DNA from: Aerophototrophica crusticola
GTDB lineage: Bacteria > Pseudomonadota > Alphaproteobacteria > Azospirillales > Azospirillaceae
Length of the DNA: 34,252 nucleotides
Reading direction: 5' to 3'
Assembly: GCA_001939945.1 (NCBI GenBank)
Contig: MOEB01000045.1
Coordinates: 1-34,252, forward strand
The notes under the pieces were generated by a model. The model was given only the letters and a program-made list of their open reading frames with translations. It did no database searches and had not been told where the DNA came from. Shown in pieces: positions 7,783 through 16,265 of this stretch. A program made the translations under genes and the position numbers. The stretch's first letter is position 1. The number at the start of each line of letters is the position of its first letter.

Positions 7783-10677
7783 ATGAAGGGTGTCAACGCG
7801 GCGTCGCGTCCGTCCATGTCCCTGGCGACCGGGGTTTCCCTTGTCGCCCTTGCCGCCGGTATCCTGGCGGCTGCCCCCGCTACCGCCCAGACGACGCCCC
7901 CGCCCCCGCCCCCGGCCGAGGAAGCCGGCGGCCTGGACGAGATCATCGTGACCGGCTTCCGCCAGTCCCTGCAGGCCGCGCTGGACCAGAAGCGCGACGC
8001 GGTCGGCTCGGTGGACGTGATCGTGGCGGAGGACATCGCCAAGTTCCCCGACCAGAACCTGGCCGAGTCCCTGCAGCGCATCCCCGGCATCTCCATCCAG
8101 CGCGACGGCGGCGAGGGCCGCGCCATCACCGTCCGCGGCCTGGGCTCCCAGTTCACCCGCGTCCGCGTCAACGGCCTGGAGACGGTCGCCACCTCCAGCG
8201 ACGGCGCCGCCGCGAACCGCGACCGCGCCTTCGACTTCAACGTCTTCGCCTCGGAGCTGTTCAGCTCCATCGTCGTGCACAAGACCGCCGAGGCCTCCCT
8301 GGACGAGGGCTCGCTGGGCGCGGTGGTGGACCTGAACACCGGCAACCCCCTGAACGGCAAGGACGGCTTCACGGTCGCCGCCTCCGCCCAGGGCAGCTAC
8401 AACGACCTGAGCAAGGACCTCGGCCCGCGCGTGGCCGGCCTGCTGTCCTACAAGTCGCCGGACAGCACCTGGGGCGTGGCCCTGTCTGCGGCCTACCAGC
8501 AGACCGAGACGCTGGAGCTGGGCAACAACACCGTGCGGTGGCAGCAGGCCCGCTTCGACAGCGTCAACGGCACCCGCTGCTTCACCACGCCCAACAGCGG
8601 CGGCACCTATGTGCCCAGCCCGAACTGCAACGCCGTGGCGCTGGCCTTCCATCCCCGCATCCCGCGCTATGGCGAGGTCCGCCATGACCGCGAGCGCCTG
8701 GGCGTGACCGGCAGCGTCCAGTGGGAGCCGACCGAGACCACGAAGCTGTCCATCGACGGCCTGTATTCCAGCTTCAAGCATGAGCGCGGCGAGAGCTGGG
8801 GCGAGGTGCTGTTCCGCGGCAACGAGCGCGCCATCGACGTCGTCAACTTCCAGATCGACCCGCAGACCAACAACCTGGTCTCCGGCACCTTCAACGATGC
8901 CTGGGTCCGCACCGAGACCTTCCTGCGCAAGTCCGAGACCCAGTTCCACCAGATCAGCGCCAAGCTGGACCAGGACATCGGCGAGTACTTCAAGGTGGAG
9001 CTGCTGGGCGGCTTCTCCAAGTCCGACGCCGACGTGCCGGTGGAGACGACCTTCGTCTTCGACGACCGCGACGCCCAGGGCTACTTCTACGACTACACCA
9101 AGTCCCGCAAGCCGGTGCTGCGCTTCGGCACCAGCGTCACCGACCCGTCCGTGTTCCAGCTGGCCGAGATCCGCGACCGGCCGAACAACGTGACGAACAA
9201 GTTCGAGACCCTGTCCCTGAAGACCAGCTGGGACGCGGCCAACCACCTGAACTTCACCACGGACGCGCTGACCGACCTGACGATCGGCATCGGCGCCGTC
9301 TACCGCAAGTTCGAGTTCGAGACCACCGCCTTCACCCGCGACACCGTGGTCTGCCCGACCCGGACCACGGCGGCCCCCGACGTGGTCCTGGGCACGGTCA
9401 CCTGCACGCCCAGCAGCGTTTTCGGGCCGACGGCGGTCTATGGCTTCCCCGTCACCGCCAGCTTGGCCCGCCTGTTCAACCTGAAGGACGCCGGCCAGCC
9501 GGACGGCACCACCACCCAGTGGCTGGTCCCCGACCTGAAGGCGGCGGCGGACTTCACCAAGCTATACGACCGGCCGCTGGCCCTGGACGCCGGCAACAAC
9601 CGGTCCGTCACCGAGGAGGTGAAGGGCGGCTACCTGGAGTTCGACGCCAAGGGCGAGCTGTTCGGCCTGGAGTACGCGGCGGACGCCGGCGTGCGCTGGG
9701 TGCGCACCGACCAGGATTCCACTGGCCTGAACAGCGGCGTGCTGGTGGACGCCAACCGGTACTATGACGACTGGCTGCCGGCCGCCAACGTGGCCCTGTA
9801 CCCGACCGAGGACATCATCGTCCGCGGCGCGGTGTCCAAGGTCATGACCCGCCCCACCCTGGGCAACCTGACGCCCGGCGGCTCGGTGGACGGCTTCAAC
9901 TACCGCGTCAACTTCGGCAACCCCCGGCTGGAGCCGTTCCGCGCCTGGTCCTATGACGTGGCCCTGGAATGGTACTTCGCGGAGGAGTCCATCGCCTCTG
10001 TCGCGTTCTTCACCAAGGACGTGAAGAGCTTCCCGGTCTCCGTCACCCAGTCCGGCACCTTCGCCTCCACCGGGCTGCCCCTGTCGGTGATCCTGCCCAG
10101 CTCCCCCGCCGCCTCCAACCCGGAAGGCCAGCCCTGGGCGATCTCCACCATCGTCAACGGCCAGGGCGCCACGCTGAAGGGCGTGGAGCTGTCCATCCAG
10201 GGCCCGTTCAGCTTCCTGCCGGGCTTCTGGTCGAACTTCGGCGGCATCGCCAACGCCACCTTCGTGGACAGCGACGCCGACTACACCCTGCAGGGCCCCG
10301 CCACCTCGCCCGGCGGCGCGCTGGTGCGGGCGGACCGCAGCGCCCCGCTGTTCAACCTCTCCAAGCGGGCCTTCAACGGCACCCTCTACTATGAGGAGGA
10401 GAAGTTCAGCGCCCGCGTGTCCGCCAGCTACCGCAGCGGCTTCATCGACGGGTCCAGCGCCACGGGCAACCTGTTCGAAGGCTACAACTCCTCCTTCAAC
10501 CTGGATGCCTCGGTGCGTTACCGCCTGACCGAGGAGCTGGAGCTGTCGTTGGAAGGCGTCAACCTGACCGACGACTACCGCGACCGGTTCACGGACGAGG
10601 ATGCCAACCGGAACTACGAGTATAACCACTTCGGCCGTACCATCCTGTTCGGCGTCCGCTACAAGATGGCGAACTAA
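7783..10677 (+). CDS. TonB-dependent receptor (Caulobacter-type), probable oligogalacturonide importer
   Basis: This 964-residue outer-membrane protein imports ligand using TonB-transduced energy. It has a signal peptide ending near ATAQ (residue 36), a proline-rich linker, a TonB-box-like D-E-I-I-V-T-G-F-R (52-60), and a plug with FPDQNLAESLQRIPGISIQRDGGEGRAI-type sequence and VRGLGSQFTRVRVNG. A long barrel follows, ending YNHFGRTILFGVRYKMAN. The plug motifs match the Caulobacter-type TonB receptor family, which is commonly linked to carbohydrate uptake. Length is normal and no N-terminal signalling extension is present, so it is not a FecA-type sigma regulator. Two operator-like sites lie upstream and the uxaC operon follows directly, so pectin oligomers are the likely substrate. 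The ligand is inferred from context. Confidence 0.9.
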   Translation: MKGVNAASRPSMSLATGVSLVALAAGILAAAPATAQTTPPPPPPAEEAGGLDEIIVTGFRQSLQAALDQKRDAVGSVDVIVAEDIAKFPDQNLAESLQRIPGISIQRDGGEGRAITVRGLGSQFTRVRVNGLETVATSSDGAAANRDRAFDFNVFASELFSSIVVHKTAEASLDEGSLGAVVDLNTGNPLNGKDGFTVAASAQGSYNDLSKDLGPRVAGLLSYKSPDSTWGVALSAAYQQTETLELGNNTVRWQQARFDSVNGTRCFTTPNSGGTYVPSPNCNAVALAFHPRIPRYGEVRHDRERLGVTGSVQWEPTETTKLSIDGLYSSFKHERGESWGEVLFRGNERAIDVVNFQIDPQTNNLVSGTFNDAWVRTETFLRKSETQFHQISAKLDQDIGEYFKVELLGGFSKSDADVPVETTFVFDDRDAQGYFYDYTKSRKPVLRFGTSVTDPSVFQLAEIRDRPNNVTNKFETLSLKTSWDAANHLNFTTDALTDLTIGIGAVYRKFEFETTAFTRDTVVCPTRTTAAPDVVLGTVTCTPSSVFGPTAVYGFPVTASLARLFNLKDAGQPDGTTTQWLVPDLKAAADFTKLYDRPLALDAGNNRSVTEEVKGGYLEFDAKGELFGLEYAADAGVRWVRTDQDSTGLNSGVLVDANRYYDDWLPAANVALYPTEDIIVRGAVSKVMTRPTLGNLTPGGSVDGFNYRVNFGNPRLEPFRAWSYDVALEWYFAEESIASVAFFTKDVKSFPVSVTQSGTFASTGLPLSVILPSSPAASNPEGQPWAISTIVNGQGATLKGVELSIQGPFSFLPGFWSNFGGIANATFVDSDADYTLQGPATSPGGALVRADRSAPLFNLSKRAFNGTLYYEEEKFSARVSASYRSGFIDGSSATGNLFEGYNSSFNLDASVRYRLTEELELSLEGVNLTDDYRDRFTDEDANRNYEYNHFGRTILFGVRYKMAN

Positions 10678-10706
10678 GGGGATCGGAAGTCCCCTGGAAG
10701 CAGGGA

Positions 10707-10720
10707 TGACACCGGTTTCC
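10707..10720. promoter_or_regulatory. LacI-type operator, site 4 (uxaC operon)
   Basis: TGACACCGGTTTCC, identical to the receptor site, lies 90 bp before the uxaC start. It overlaps a possible -35 box. Confidence 0.7.
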
Positions 10721-10743
10721 AAAATGTAGTAAACGAGTATAGT
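10716..10743 (+). promoter_or_regulatory. Candidate promoter of the uxaC-kduI-kduD-TRAP-pectate lyase operon
   Basis: TTTCCA (10716-10721) is followed after 16 bp by TATAGT (10738-10743, five of six to the -10 consensus) in a locally AT-rich stretch that stands out in this GC-rich sequence. The operator covers the -35 position. Confidence 0.45.
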
Positions 10744-10810
10744 ACAACCTGCCGCGGGGCGGCCTACCAAGGTCGCCCCGCCTATTCCCGAAGCGTGAAG
10801 GCCAAGAGAC

Positions 10811-12235
10811 ATGGCAAGACCCCTGGTGCTGCACGAAGACCGGCTGTTCCCCGCCGATCCAGGCGCCCGGGCCATCGCCCGCCGGCTGTACCAGTCCGTG
10901 CGGGACCTGCCGATCATCAGCCCGCACGGCCACACGGACCCGTCCTGGTTCGCCACGGACGCGCCCTTCGCCAACGCCACCGACCTGCTGCTGGTGCCGG
11001 ACCACTACCTGTTCCGGATGCTCTACAGCCAGGGCGTGTCGCTGGAATCCTTGGGCATCCCGGGCCGGCAGGGACGCCCGGCCGTGGACCCGCGGGAGGC
11101 CTGGCGGATCTTCGCCAGCCACCAGCACCTGTTCCGCGGCACCCCGTCTTCCCTGTGGCTGGACCACACCTTCGCCACCGTCTTCGGCCTGGACGTGCGG
11201 CTGGGGCCGGACACGGCGGACCATTACTACGACACCATCACCGCGAAGCTGGCAGAAACGGATTTCCGCCCGAGGGCCCTGTTCGACCGGTTCCGGATCG
11301 AGCTGCTGGCCACCACGGAATCCCCCGTGGACACGCTGGCCCACCATGAGGCGATCCGCGCCAGCGGCTGGGAAAGCGGCCGGGCCGGCCGGGTGGTCAC
11401 CGCCTACCGCCCCGACCCGGTCATCGACCCGGAGCATGAGGCCTTCCAGGCCAGCCTGGCCCGGTTCGCCGAGGTGACGGGGGAGGATGTCCATTCCTGG
11501 GACGGCTACCTGGCTGCCCACCGGAAGCGGCGCGCCGACTTCGCCAGGGTGGGCGCCACCTCCACCGACCACGGCCACCCCACCGCCCTGACCGCCGACC
11601 TGCCGCGGGCGGAGGCCGAGGCCCTGTTCCGCACCGTCGTGTCCGGCAAGGCCACGCCGGCGGAGGCCGAGCTGTTCCGCGCTCAGATGCTGACCGAGAT
11701 GGCGGCCATGAGCGTGGAGGACGGGCTGGTCATGCAGCTCCACCCCGGCTCCTTCCGCAACCACAACCCGCTGCTGTTCCAGGGTTATGGCCGGGACAAG
11801 GGCGCCGACATCCCCACGCCCACCGACTATGTCCGGTCGCTGAAGCCGTTGCTGGACCGGTTCGGCAACGACAAGCGCCTGACCCTGATCCTGTTCACCC
11901 TGGACGAGACGTCCTACGCCCGTGAGCTGGCGCCGCTGGCCGGGCATTACCCCGCCCTTCGCCTGGGTCCCGCCTGGTGGTTCCACGACAGCCCCGAGGG
12001 GATGCTGCGGTTCCGCGAGATGACCACGGAGACGGCCGGCTTCTACAACACTGTCGGCTTCAACGACGACACCCGCGCCTTCCTGTCCATCCCGGCCCGC
12101 CACGACGTGGCCCGCCGGGTGGATTGCGCCTACCTCGCCAAGCTGGTGGCCGAACACCGGCTGGACGAGGAAGACGCCCAACAGGTGGCCGCGGACCTCG
12201 CCTACGCGCTGCCCAAGCGCGCCTACAAACTGTGA
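10811..12235 (+). CDS. uxaC: Uronate isomerase (glucuronate/galacturonate isomerase)
   Basis: UxaC converts D-galacturonate to D-tagaturonate and D-glucuronate to D-fructuronate in the cytoplasm, the first step of the isomerase pathway. At 474 aa it has the usual family length. Seen motifs are the N-terminal [12 protein letters not shown] with His39 and His41 (amidohydrolase-like metal ligands), [24 protein letters not shown], and the C-terminal [29 protein letters not shown]. The ATG follows AAGAGA/GAAGG, a modest ribosome-binding site. It opens an operon in which seven more genes follow with short gaps or overlaps, under the operator at 10707. KduI begins 29 bp after its stop. Confidence 0.95.
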   Translation: MARPLVLHEDRLFPADPGARAIARRLYQSVRDLPIISPHGHTDPSWFATDAPFANATDLLLVPDHYLFRMLYSQGVSLESLGIPGRQGRPAVDPREAWRIFASHQHLFRGTPSSLWLDHTFATVFGLDVRLGPDTADHYYDTITAKLAETDFRPRALFDRFRIELLATTESPVDTLAHHEAIRASGWESGRAGRVVTAYRPDPVIDPEHEAFQASLARFAEVTGEDVHSWDGYLAAHRKRRADFARVGATSTDHGHPTALTADLPRAEAEALFRTVVSGKATPAEAELFRAQMLTEMAAMSVEDGLVMQLHPGSFRNHNPLLFQGYGRDKGADIPTPTDYVRSLKPLLDRFGNDKRLTLILFTLDETSYARELAPLAGHYPALRLGPAWWFHDSPEGMLRFREMTTETAGFYNTVGFNDDTRAFLSIPARHDVARRVDCAYLAKLVAEHRLDEEDAQQVAADLAYALPKRAYKL

Positions 12236-12264
12236 GCGGCGACGCCGCGCACCCGGGAGGCACC

Positions 12265-13110
12265 ATGTTCGCCAAGAATTACCACGCGACCCACCCGTCC
12301 ATGATGGCCGGGGCCAGCAACGACGATCTGCGCGACCGTTACCTGGTCGGCGGGCTGTTCCAGCCGGGCCAGATCAACCTGGCCTACTCGCACCATGAGC
12401 GGTTCGTCATCGGCGGCGCGGCACCGGAGGGCACGGCCCTGGAGCTGCCGAAGCAGACCGAGCCGGCGTCCGCCGCCGGCAAGCCGTTCCTGGAGCGGCG
12501 GGAGCTGGGCATCGTCAATGTGGGCGGCCCCGGCACCGTGACCGTGGACGGCACGGCCTATGAGCTGGCCACCCGCGACGGGCTGTATGTGCCCATGGGG
12601 ACGGAAAGCGTCACCTTCGCCTCGGCCGACGCGGCCAGCCCGGCCAACTTCTACCTGGTCAGCACCCCGGCCCACGCCCGGTTCGAGACGGTGAAGATCT
12701 CCATCGACCAGGCCGTCCCGCTGGAGCGCGGCTCGCTGGAGACCAGCAACGAGCGGACCATCTACCAGTACATCATCCCGGGCGTCTGCAAGTCCGCCCA
12801 GCTGCTGCTGGGGCTGACCATCCTGAAGCCGGGCAGCGTCTGGAACACCATGCCGCCGCACCTGCACCTGCGCCGGTCCGAGGTGTACTTCTACTTCGAC
12901 CTGAAGCCCGACGCCCGGGTCTTCCACTTCATGGGCGAGCCGGAGGCGGCCCGTCACATCGTGGTGGACGACAAGGAAGCCGTGGTGTCCCCGCCCTGGT
13001 CGATCCACATGGGCTCCGGCACCAGCAACTACAGCTTCATCTGGGCCATGGGCGGCGAGAACCAGGACTACACCGACATGCAGGTGCTCGACATCTGCCA
13101 GCTCCGCTGA
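12265..13110 (+). CDS. kduI: 5-keto-4-deoxyuronate isomerase (4-deoxy-L-threo-5-hexosulose-uronate ketol-isomerase)
   Basis: KduI isomerises the unsaturated-end product of pectate lyase digestion (5-keto-4-deoxyuronate) to 3-deoxy-D-glycero-2,5-hexodiulosonate, the substrate of KduD. The 281-aa length fits the family. The zinc site is intact: H199 and H201 in [14 protein letters not shown]206 in the same stretch, and H248 in PWSIHMGSG. Other signatures are [23 protein letters not shown] and [14 protein letters not shown] 12265 is chosen because GGGAGG precedes it closely; the open frame upstream overlaps uxaC and is spurious. It is in the uxaC operon, 16 bp before kduD. Confidence 0.95.
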   Translation: MFAKNYHATHPSMMAGASNDDLRDRYLVGGLFQPGQINLAYSHHERFVIGGAAPEGTALELPKQTEPASAAGKPFLERRELGIVNVGGPGTVTVDGTAYELATRDGLYVPMGTESVTFASADAASPANFYLVSTPAHARFETVKISIDQAVPLERGSLETSNERTIYQYIIPGVCKSAQLLLGLTILKPGSVWNTMPPHLHLRRSEVYFYFDLKPDARVFHFMGEPEAARHIVVDDKEAVVSPPWSIHMGSGTSNYSFIWAMGGENQDYTDMQVLDICQLR

Positions 13111-13126
13111 GCGGGAAGGGGCGACC

Positions 13127-13885
13127 ATGAGTGCGCTGTTCAGCCTGAAGGGCCGTGCCGCCATCGTCACCGGGGCCAACACGGGCCTGGGCCAGGGGCT
13201 GGCCGTGGCGCTGGCCCAGGCCGGCGCCGACATTGCCGCCGTGGGCCGCACCCCGCCGACGGAGACGGAGGCCGCGGTGCGGGAGGTGGGCGCCCGCTTC
13301 ACCTTCATCCAGGCCGACCTGGGCACGAACGCCCCGGTGGGCGAGGTGGTGGCCAAGGCGGTGGAGGCCCATGGCCGGGTGGACATCCTGGTGAACAACG
13401 CCGGGACCATCCGCCGGGCCGACGCGCTGGAGTTCTCGGAAGCCGACTGGGACCTGGTGCTGGACGTCAACCTGAAGACGCCCTTCTTCCTGGCCCAGGC
13501 CGCGGCGCGGCAGATGCTGGCACAGGGCACGGGCGGCAAGATCATCAACATCGCCTCCATGCTGTCCTTCCAGGGCGGCATCCGGGTGGCGTCCTATACC
13601 GCCAGCAAGAGCGGCATCGCCGGGCTGACCAAGCTGCTGGCGAACGAATGGGCGGCCAAGGGCATCAACGTCAACGCCATCGCCCCCGGCTATTTCGAGA
13701 CCAACAACACCGAGGCCCTGCGCCAGGACCAGCAGCGGAACCGGGACATCCTGGCCCGCATCCCGGCCGGCCGCTGGGGCGTGCCGGCCGACCTGGGCGG
13801 GGCGGCGGTCTTCCTGGCCTCCGACGCCGCTGCCTATGTGCATGGCGCGGTGATCCCGGTGGACGGCGGCTGGCTGGCGCGCTGA
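13127..13885 (+). CDS. kduD: 2-deoxy-D-gluconate 3-dehydrogenase / 2-dehydro-3-deoxy-D-gluconate 5-dehydrogenase (SDR)
   Basis: KduD reduces 3-deoxy-D-glycero-2,5-hexodiulosonate to 2-keto-3-deoxygluconate (KDG) with NAD(P)H. It is a classical short-chain dehydrogenase of 252 aa. The Rossmann motif TGANTGLG is at 15-22, NNAG at 90-93, and the catalytic Ser144, Tyr157 and Lys161 (YTASK) are in place. INVNAIAPGYFETNNTEALR is the typical substrate-loop region of KduD proteins. GGGAAGGGGCG precedes the ATG. It is directly downstream of kduI, the classic pairing, and 70 bp upstream of the FAH-family gene. Confidence 0.93.
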   Translation: MSALFSLKGRAAIVTGANTGLGQGLAVALAQAGADIAAVGRTPPTETEAAVREVGARFTFIQADLGTNAPVGEVVAKAVEAHGRVDILVNNAGTIRRADALEFSEADWDLVLDVNLKTPFFLAQAAARQMLAQGTGGKIINIASMLSFQGGIRVASYTASKSGIAGLTKLLANEWAAKGINVNAIAPGYFETNNTEALRQDQQRNRDILARIPAGRWGVPADLGGAAVFLASDAAAYVHGAVIPVDGGWLAR

Positions 13886-13955
13886 CGCCGAAAGGCGCAA
13901 GAAGGGAACAACCCCGGCGCCGGCACGGCGACCGGGAACAGGGGAGGCGAAGGGG

Positions 13956-14774
13956 ATGACCGCGGTCGCGGCGTTGCAGGAGATTTCGAAGGCCTTCACC
14001 GGCGCCCGCCGGGCGGCCCGCGCGTTGCCGGACTACCCCGGGGCGATCCCGGAAGACCTTGCCACGTCCTATGCCATCCAGGACCTGTCCCTGCGGGCTT
14101 GGCCGGACCAGGCGGTGGGCTGGAAGGTGGGCATGGTGCCGCCGTCATTCCGTGCCGCCCTGGGCGCCGAGCGGCTGGCCGGCCCGATCTTCAGCCGTCG
14201 CGTCTGGCAGGCCGTCCCCGGCACGCCGACCACCGTCCCCGTCTTCGTCGGCGGCTTCGCGGCGGTGGAGGCGGAGTTCGTGGTGCGCCTTTCCCACGAC
14301 CTGCCCCTTGCCGGCGGGCACGTGTCGGCGGAAGAGGCGACCTACCTCGCCGCCGCCATGCATGTGGGGGTGGAGATGGCGGGCAGCCCGCTGGCCACCA
14401 TCAACCAGCTCGGCCCCACGGTGGTGGCCAGCGACTTCGGCAACAATGCCGGCCTGATCCTGGGGCCGGAGATCCCGGGCTGGCGGGAGGCCGACCCGGC
14501 CAACCTGACCTGCCGCACCCTGATCGACGGCAAGGTGGTGGGGGAGGGAAGTGCCGCCTCCGTCCCCGGCGGGCCGCTGGCGGCCTTCCGCTTCCTGCTG
14601 GACCATGCCCGGTCGCGCGGGCTGGTGCTGAGGGCCGGCACCCTGGTCTCCACCGGCGCCACCACGGGCATCCACGACATCGGCGCCGGCCAGTCCGCGC
14701 GGGTGGAGTTCGACGGCGTCGCCGCGATCGAGCTGGTGACCGTGGCGGCGACGGGCGAGGGGGATGGGGCATGA
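13956..14774 (+). CDS. FAH-superfamily hydratase (2-keto-4-pentenoate hydratase-like)
   Basis: This 272-residue protein belongs to the fumarylacetoacetate-hydrolase superfamily, MhpD/hydratase branch. GWKVGM (about 56-61), the metal-binding E105-x-E107 in EAEFVVRLS, E140 in VGVEMAGS, the segment ASDFGNNAG (158-166) and STGATTGIHDIGAGQ near the end all match that branch. Family enzymes hydrate or cleave 2-keto acids. No step of the known KduI/KduD/UxaC pathway needs such an enzyme, so its substrate here is open; a 2-keto-3-deoxy or unsaturated uronate side product is possible. A strong GGGGAGG purine tract precedes the ATG, and its stop overlaps dctP as ATGA, so it is co-translated with the transporter. 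Confidence 0.8.
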   Translation: MTAVAALQEISKAFTGARRAARALPDYPGAIPEDLATSYAIQDLSLRAWPDQAVGWKVGMVPPSFRAALGAERLAGPIFSRRVWQAVPGTPTTVPVFVGGFAAVEAEFVVRLSHDLPLAGGHVSAEEATYLAAAMHVGVEMAGSPLATINQLGPTVVASDFGNNAGLILGPEIPGWREADPANLTCRTLIDGKVVGEGSAASVPGGPLAAFRFLLDHARSRGLVLRAGTLVSTGATTGIHDIGAGQSARVEFDGVAAIELVTVAATGEGDGA

Positions 14775-15778
14775 CCGCCGGCCTGTCCCGCCGCACCCTG
14801 CTGAAGGCGACCGGGGCCGGCGGGCTGGCGTTGCTGCCGGGCTGCAAGGAGGTGAAGCGTCCCCTGTTCTCCGCCGACGCGCACCCGCCGGGCTATCCCA
14901 CGGTCAAGGCTACCCAGGCCCTGGGCAAGATGCTGGAGGAGCGCACGGGCGGCGAGCTGTCCTTGCGCATCTACGCCGGCGGCCAGCTTGGCAGCGAGTC
15001 CGACACGCTGGAGATCACGATCTTCGGCGGCATCGACCTGAACCGGGTGAACCTGGCGCCGCTGAACCCGATCGCGTCGGAAACCTTCATCCCGTCCCTG
15101 CCCTTCCTGTTCAAGTCCACCGACCACATGCGCCGCGCCCTGGACGGCGCGCCGGGGGAGGCGATCCTGGCGGCGCTGGAGCCGCACGGGCTGATCGGGC
15201 TGTGCTTCTACGATTCCGGCGCCCGCTGCTTCTACAACACCAAGCGGCCGGTGCGGACGCCCGACGACCTGCGCGGCCTCAAGATCCGGGTGCAGGCCTC
15301 CAACCTCTACGTGGCCATGACTGCCGCCGCGGGCGCCAACCCGACGCCGATCCCCCTGGGCGAGACCTACCAGGCCCTGGTGCAGGGCGTGGTGGACGGG
15401 GCGGAGAACAACTGGCCGTCCTATGAGACCACCCGGCATTACGAGGTGGCCCGCTACTACAGCCTGACCCGGCACGTCATGGCGCCGGAGATCCTGGTCA
15501 TGTCCCGCCGCCGCTGGGAGAAGCTGTCGCCGGAGCACCGCGCCATCCTGAAGGCCTGCGCCAAGGAGTCCGTCGGCATCATGCGGACCATGTGGGACGA
15601 GCGGGAGGCGGGCGCCCAGCAGCGGGTCATCGCCGCCGGCGCGCAGGTCAACGACGACGTGGACATCGCCGCCTTCACCAAGCGGATGGAGCCGGTCTGG
15701 AACCAGTTCATCACCACCCCCACCCAGCGCCGCCTGCTGGAGGACGTGGTCAACCTGGGGGGTACGGGCAATGCTTGA
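14771..15778 (+). CDS. dctP: TRAP transporter solute-binding protein (DctP family)
   Basis: This is the extracytoplasmic receptor of a TRAP transporter, 335 aa from ATG 14771, which overlaps the preceding TGA. The N-terminus LSRRTLLKATGAGGLALLPGC is a twin-arginine signal with a Cys at 25. The L-P-G-C could act as a lipobox, though Pro at -2 is atypical. Family hallmarks are ELSLRIYAGGQLGSE, FLPFLF-like sequence near LPFLFKSTDHM, LRGLKIRVQASN with the carboxylate-binding Arg, and LGETYQALVQGVVDGAENN. The conserved Arg supports an acidic substrate. Co-localisation with kduI/kduD/uxaC suggests (unsaturated) galacturonate or a short oligomer. It overlaps dctQ by 8 bp. Confidence 0.92.
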   Translation: MTAGLSRRTLLKATGAGGLALLPGCKEVKRPLFSADAHPPGYPTVKATQALGKMLEERTGGELSLRIYAGGQLGSESDTLEITIFGGIDLNRVNLAPLNPIASETFIPSLPFLFKSTDHMRRALDGAPGEAILAALEPHGLIGLCFYDSGARCFYNTKRPVRTPDDLRGLKIRVQASNLYVAMTAAAGANPTPIPLGETYQALVQGVVDGAENNWPSYETTRHYEVARYYSLTRHVMAPEILVMSRRRWEKLSPEHRAILKACAKESVGIMRTMWDEREAGAQQRVIAAGAQVNDDVDIAAFTKRMEPVWNQFITTPTQRRLLEDVVNLGGTGNA

Positions 15779-16265
15779 CGCCATCGCCGCCGTCTCCCGC
15801 CTCCTCAGCCGGCTGTTCCTCTGGTTCGCCGGGATCGGCCTGGTGGTCATGACCGGCATCATCGGCTGGCAGGTCTTCGCCCGCTACGTGCTGGAGGCCA
15901 GCCCCGCCTGGTCGGAGCAGGCCTCGCTGGTGCTGATGATCTGGTACATCAGCCTGGCCGCCGCCGCCGGCGTACGTGAGGGCTTCCACATCCGCATGAC
16001 GGTGCTGGAGGACATGTCCCCCCGCGCCAAGCCCTGGCTGCGCCTCGCGGCCCACGCCATCGTCGGCGCCATCGGCGTCGCCATGGCCGTGTGGGGGGCG
16101 GAGCTGGTCCGCTTCACCTGGCCCCATGCCATACCCACCCTGCCCATCCCCCGCGGGGTGGCGTACCTGCCCATCCCCATCTCCGGCCTGCTGATCGTGC
16201 TCTTCGCGCTGGAGCAGGCCCTGGCCGAGCGCCTGGGCAGAAAGGTCGAGCCCCAATGGAACTGA
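15771..16265 (+). CDS. dctQ: TRAP transporter small permease (DctQ family)
   Basis: The small membrane subunit of the TRAP transporter has 164 aa and four predicted membrane helices. FLWFAGIGLVVMTGIIGWQVFARYVLEASPAWSEQASLVLMIWYISLAAAAGVREGFHIRM contains the family's V-F-x-R-Y and W-x-E-E/Q-x-S motifs and the G-x-H-I motif. It starts inside the end of dctP (8-bp overlap) and overlaps dctM by 10 bp, so all three subunits are translationally coupled. Confidence 0.92.
   Translation: MLDAIAAVSRLLSRLFLWFAGIGLVVMTGIIGWQVFARYVLEASPAWSEQASLVLMIWYISLAAAAGVREGFHIRMTVLEDMSPRAKPWLRLAAHAIVGAIGVAMAVWGAELVRFTWPHAIPTLPIPRGVAYLPIPISGLLIVLFALEQALAERLGRKVEPQWN

Noticed and set aside
7660-9246. 528-codon minus-strand frame opposite the TonB receptor
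   Set aside because: Val/Gly/Ala/His-rich shadow translation without domains; the plus strand encodes a full receptor.
10678-10694. Terminator after the TonB receptor (GGGGA...TCCCC)
   Set aside because: The stem is only 5 bp with a 7-nt loop and no T-run; too weak to call.
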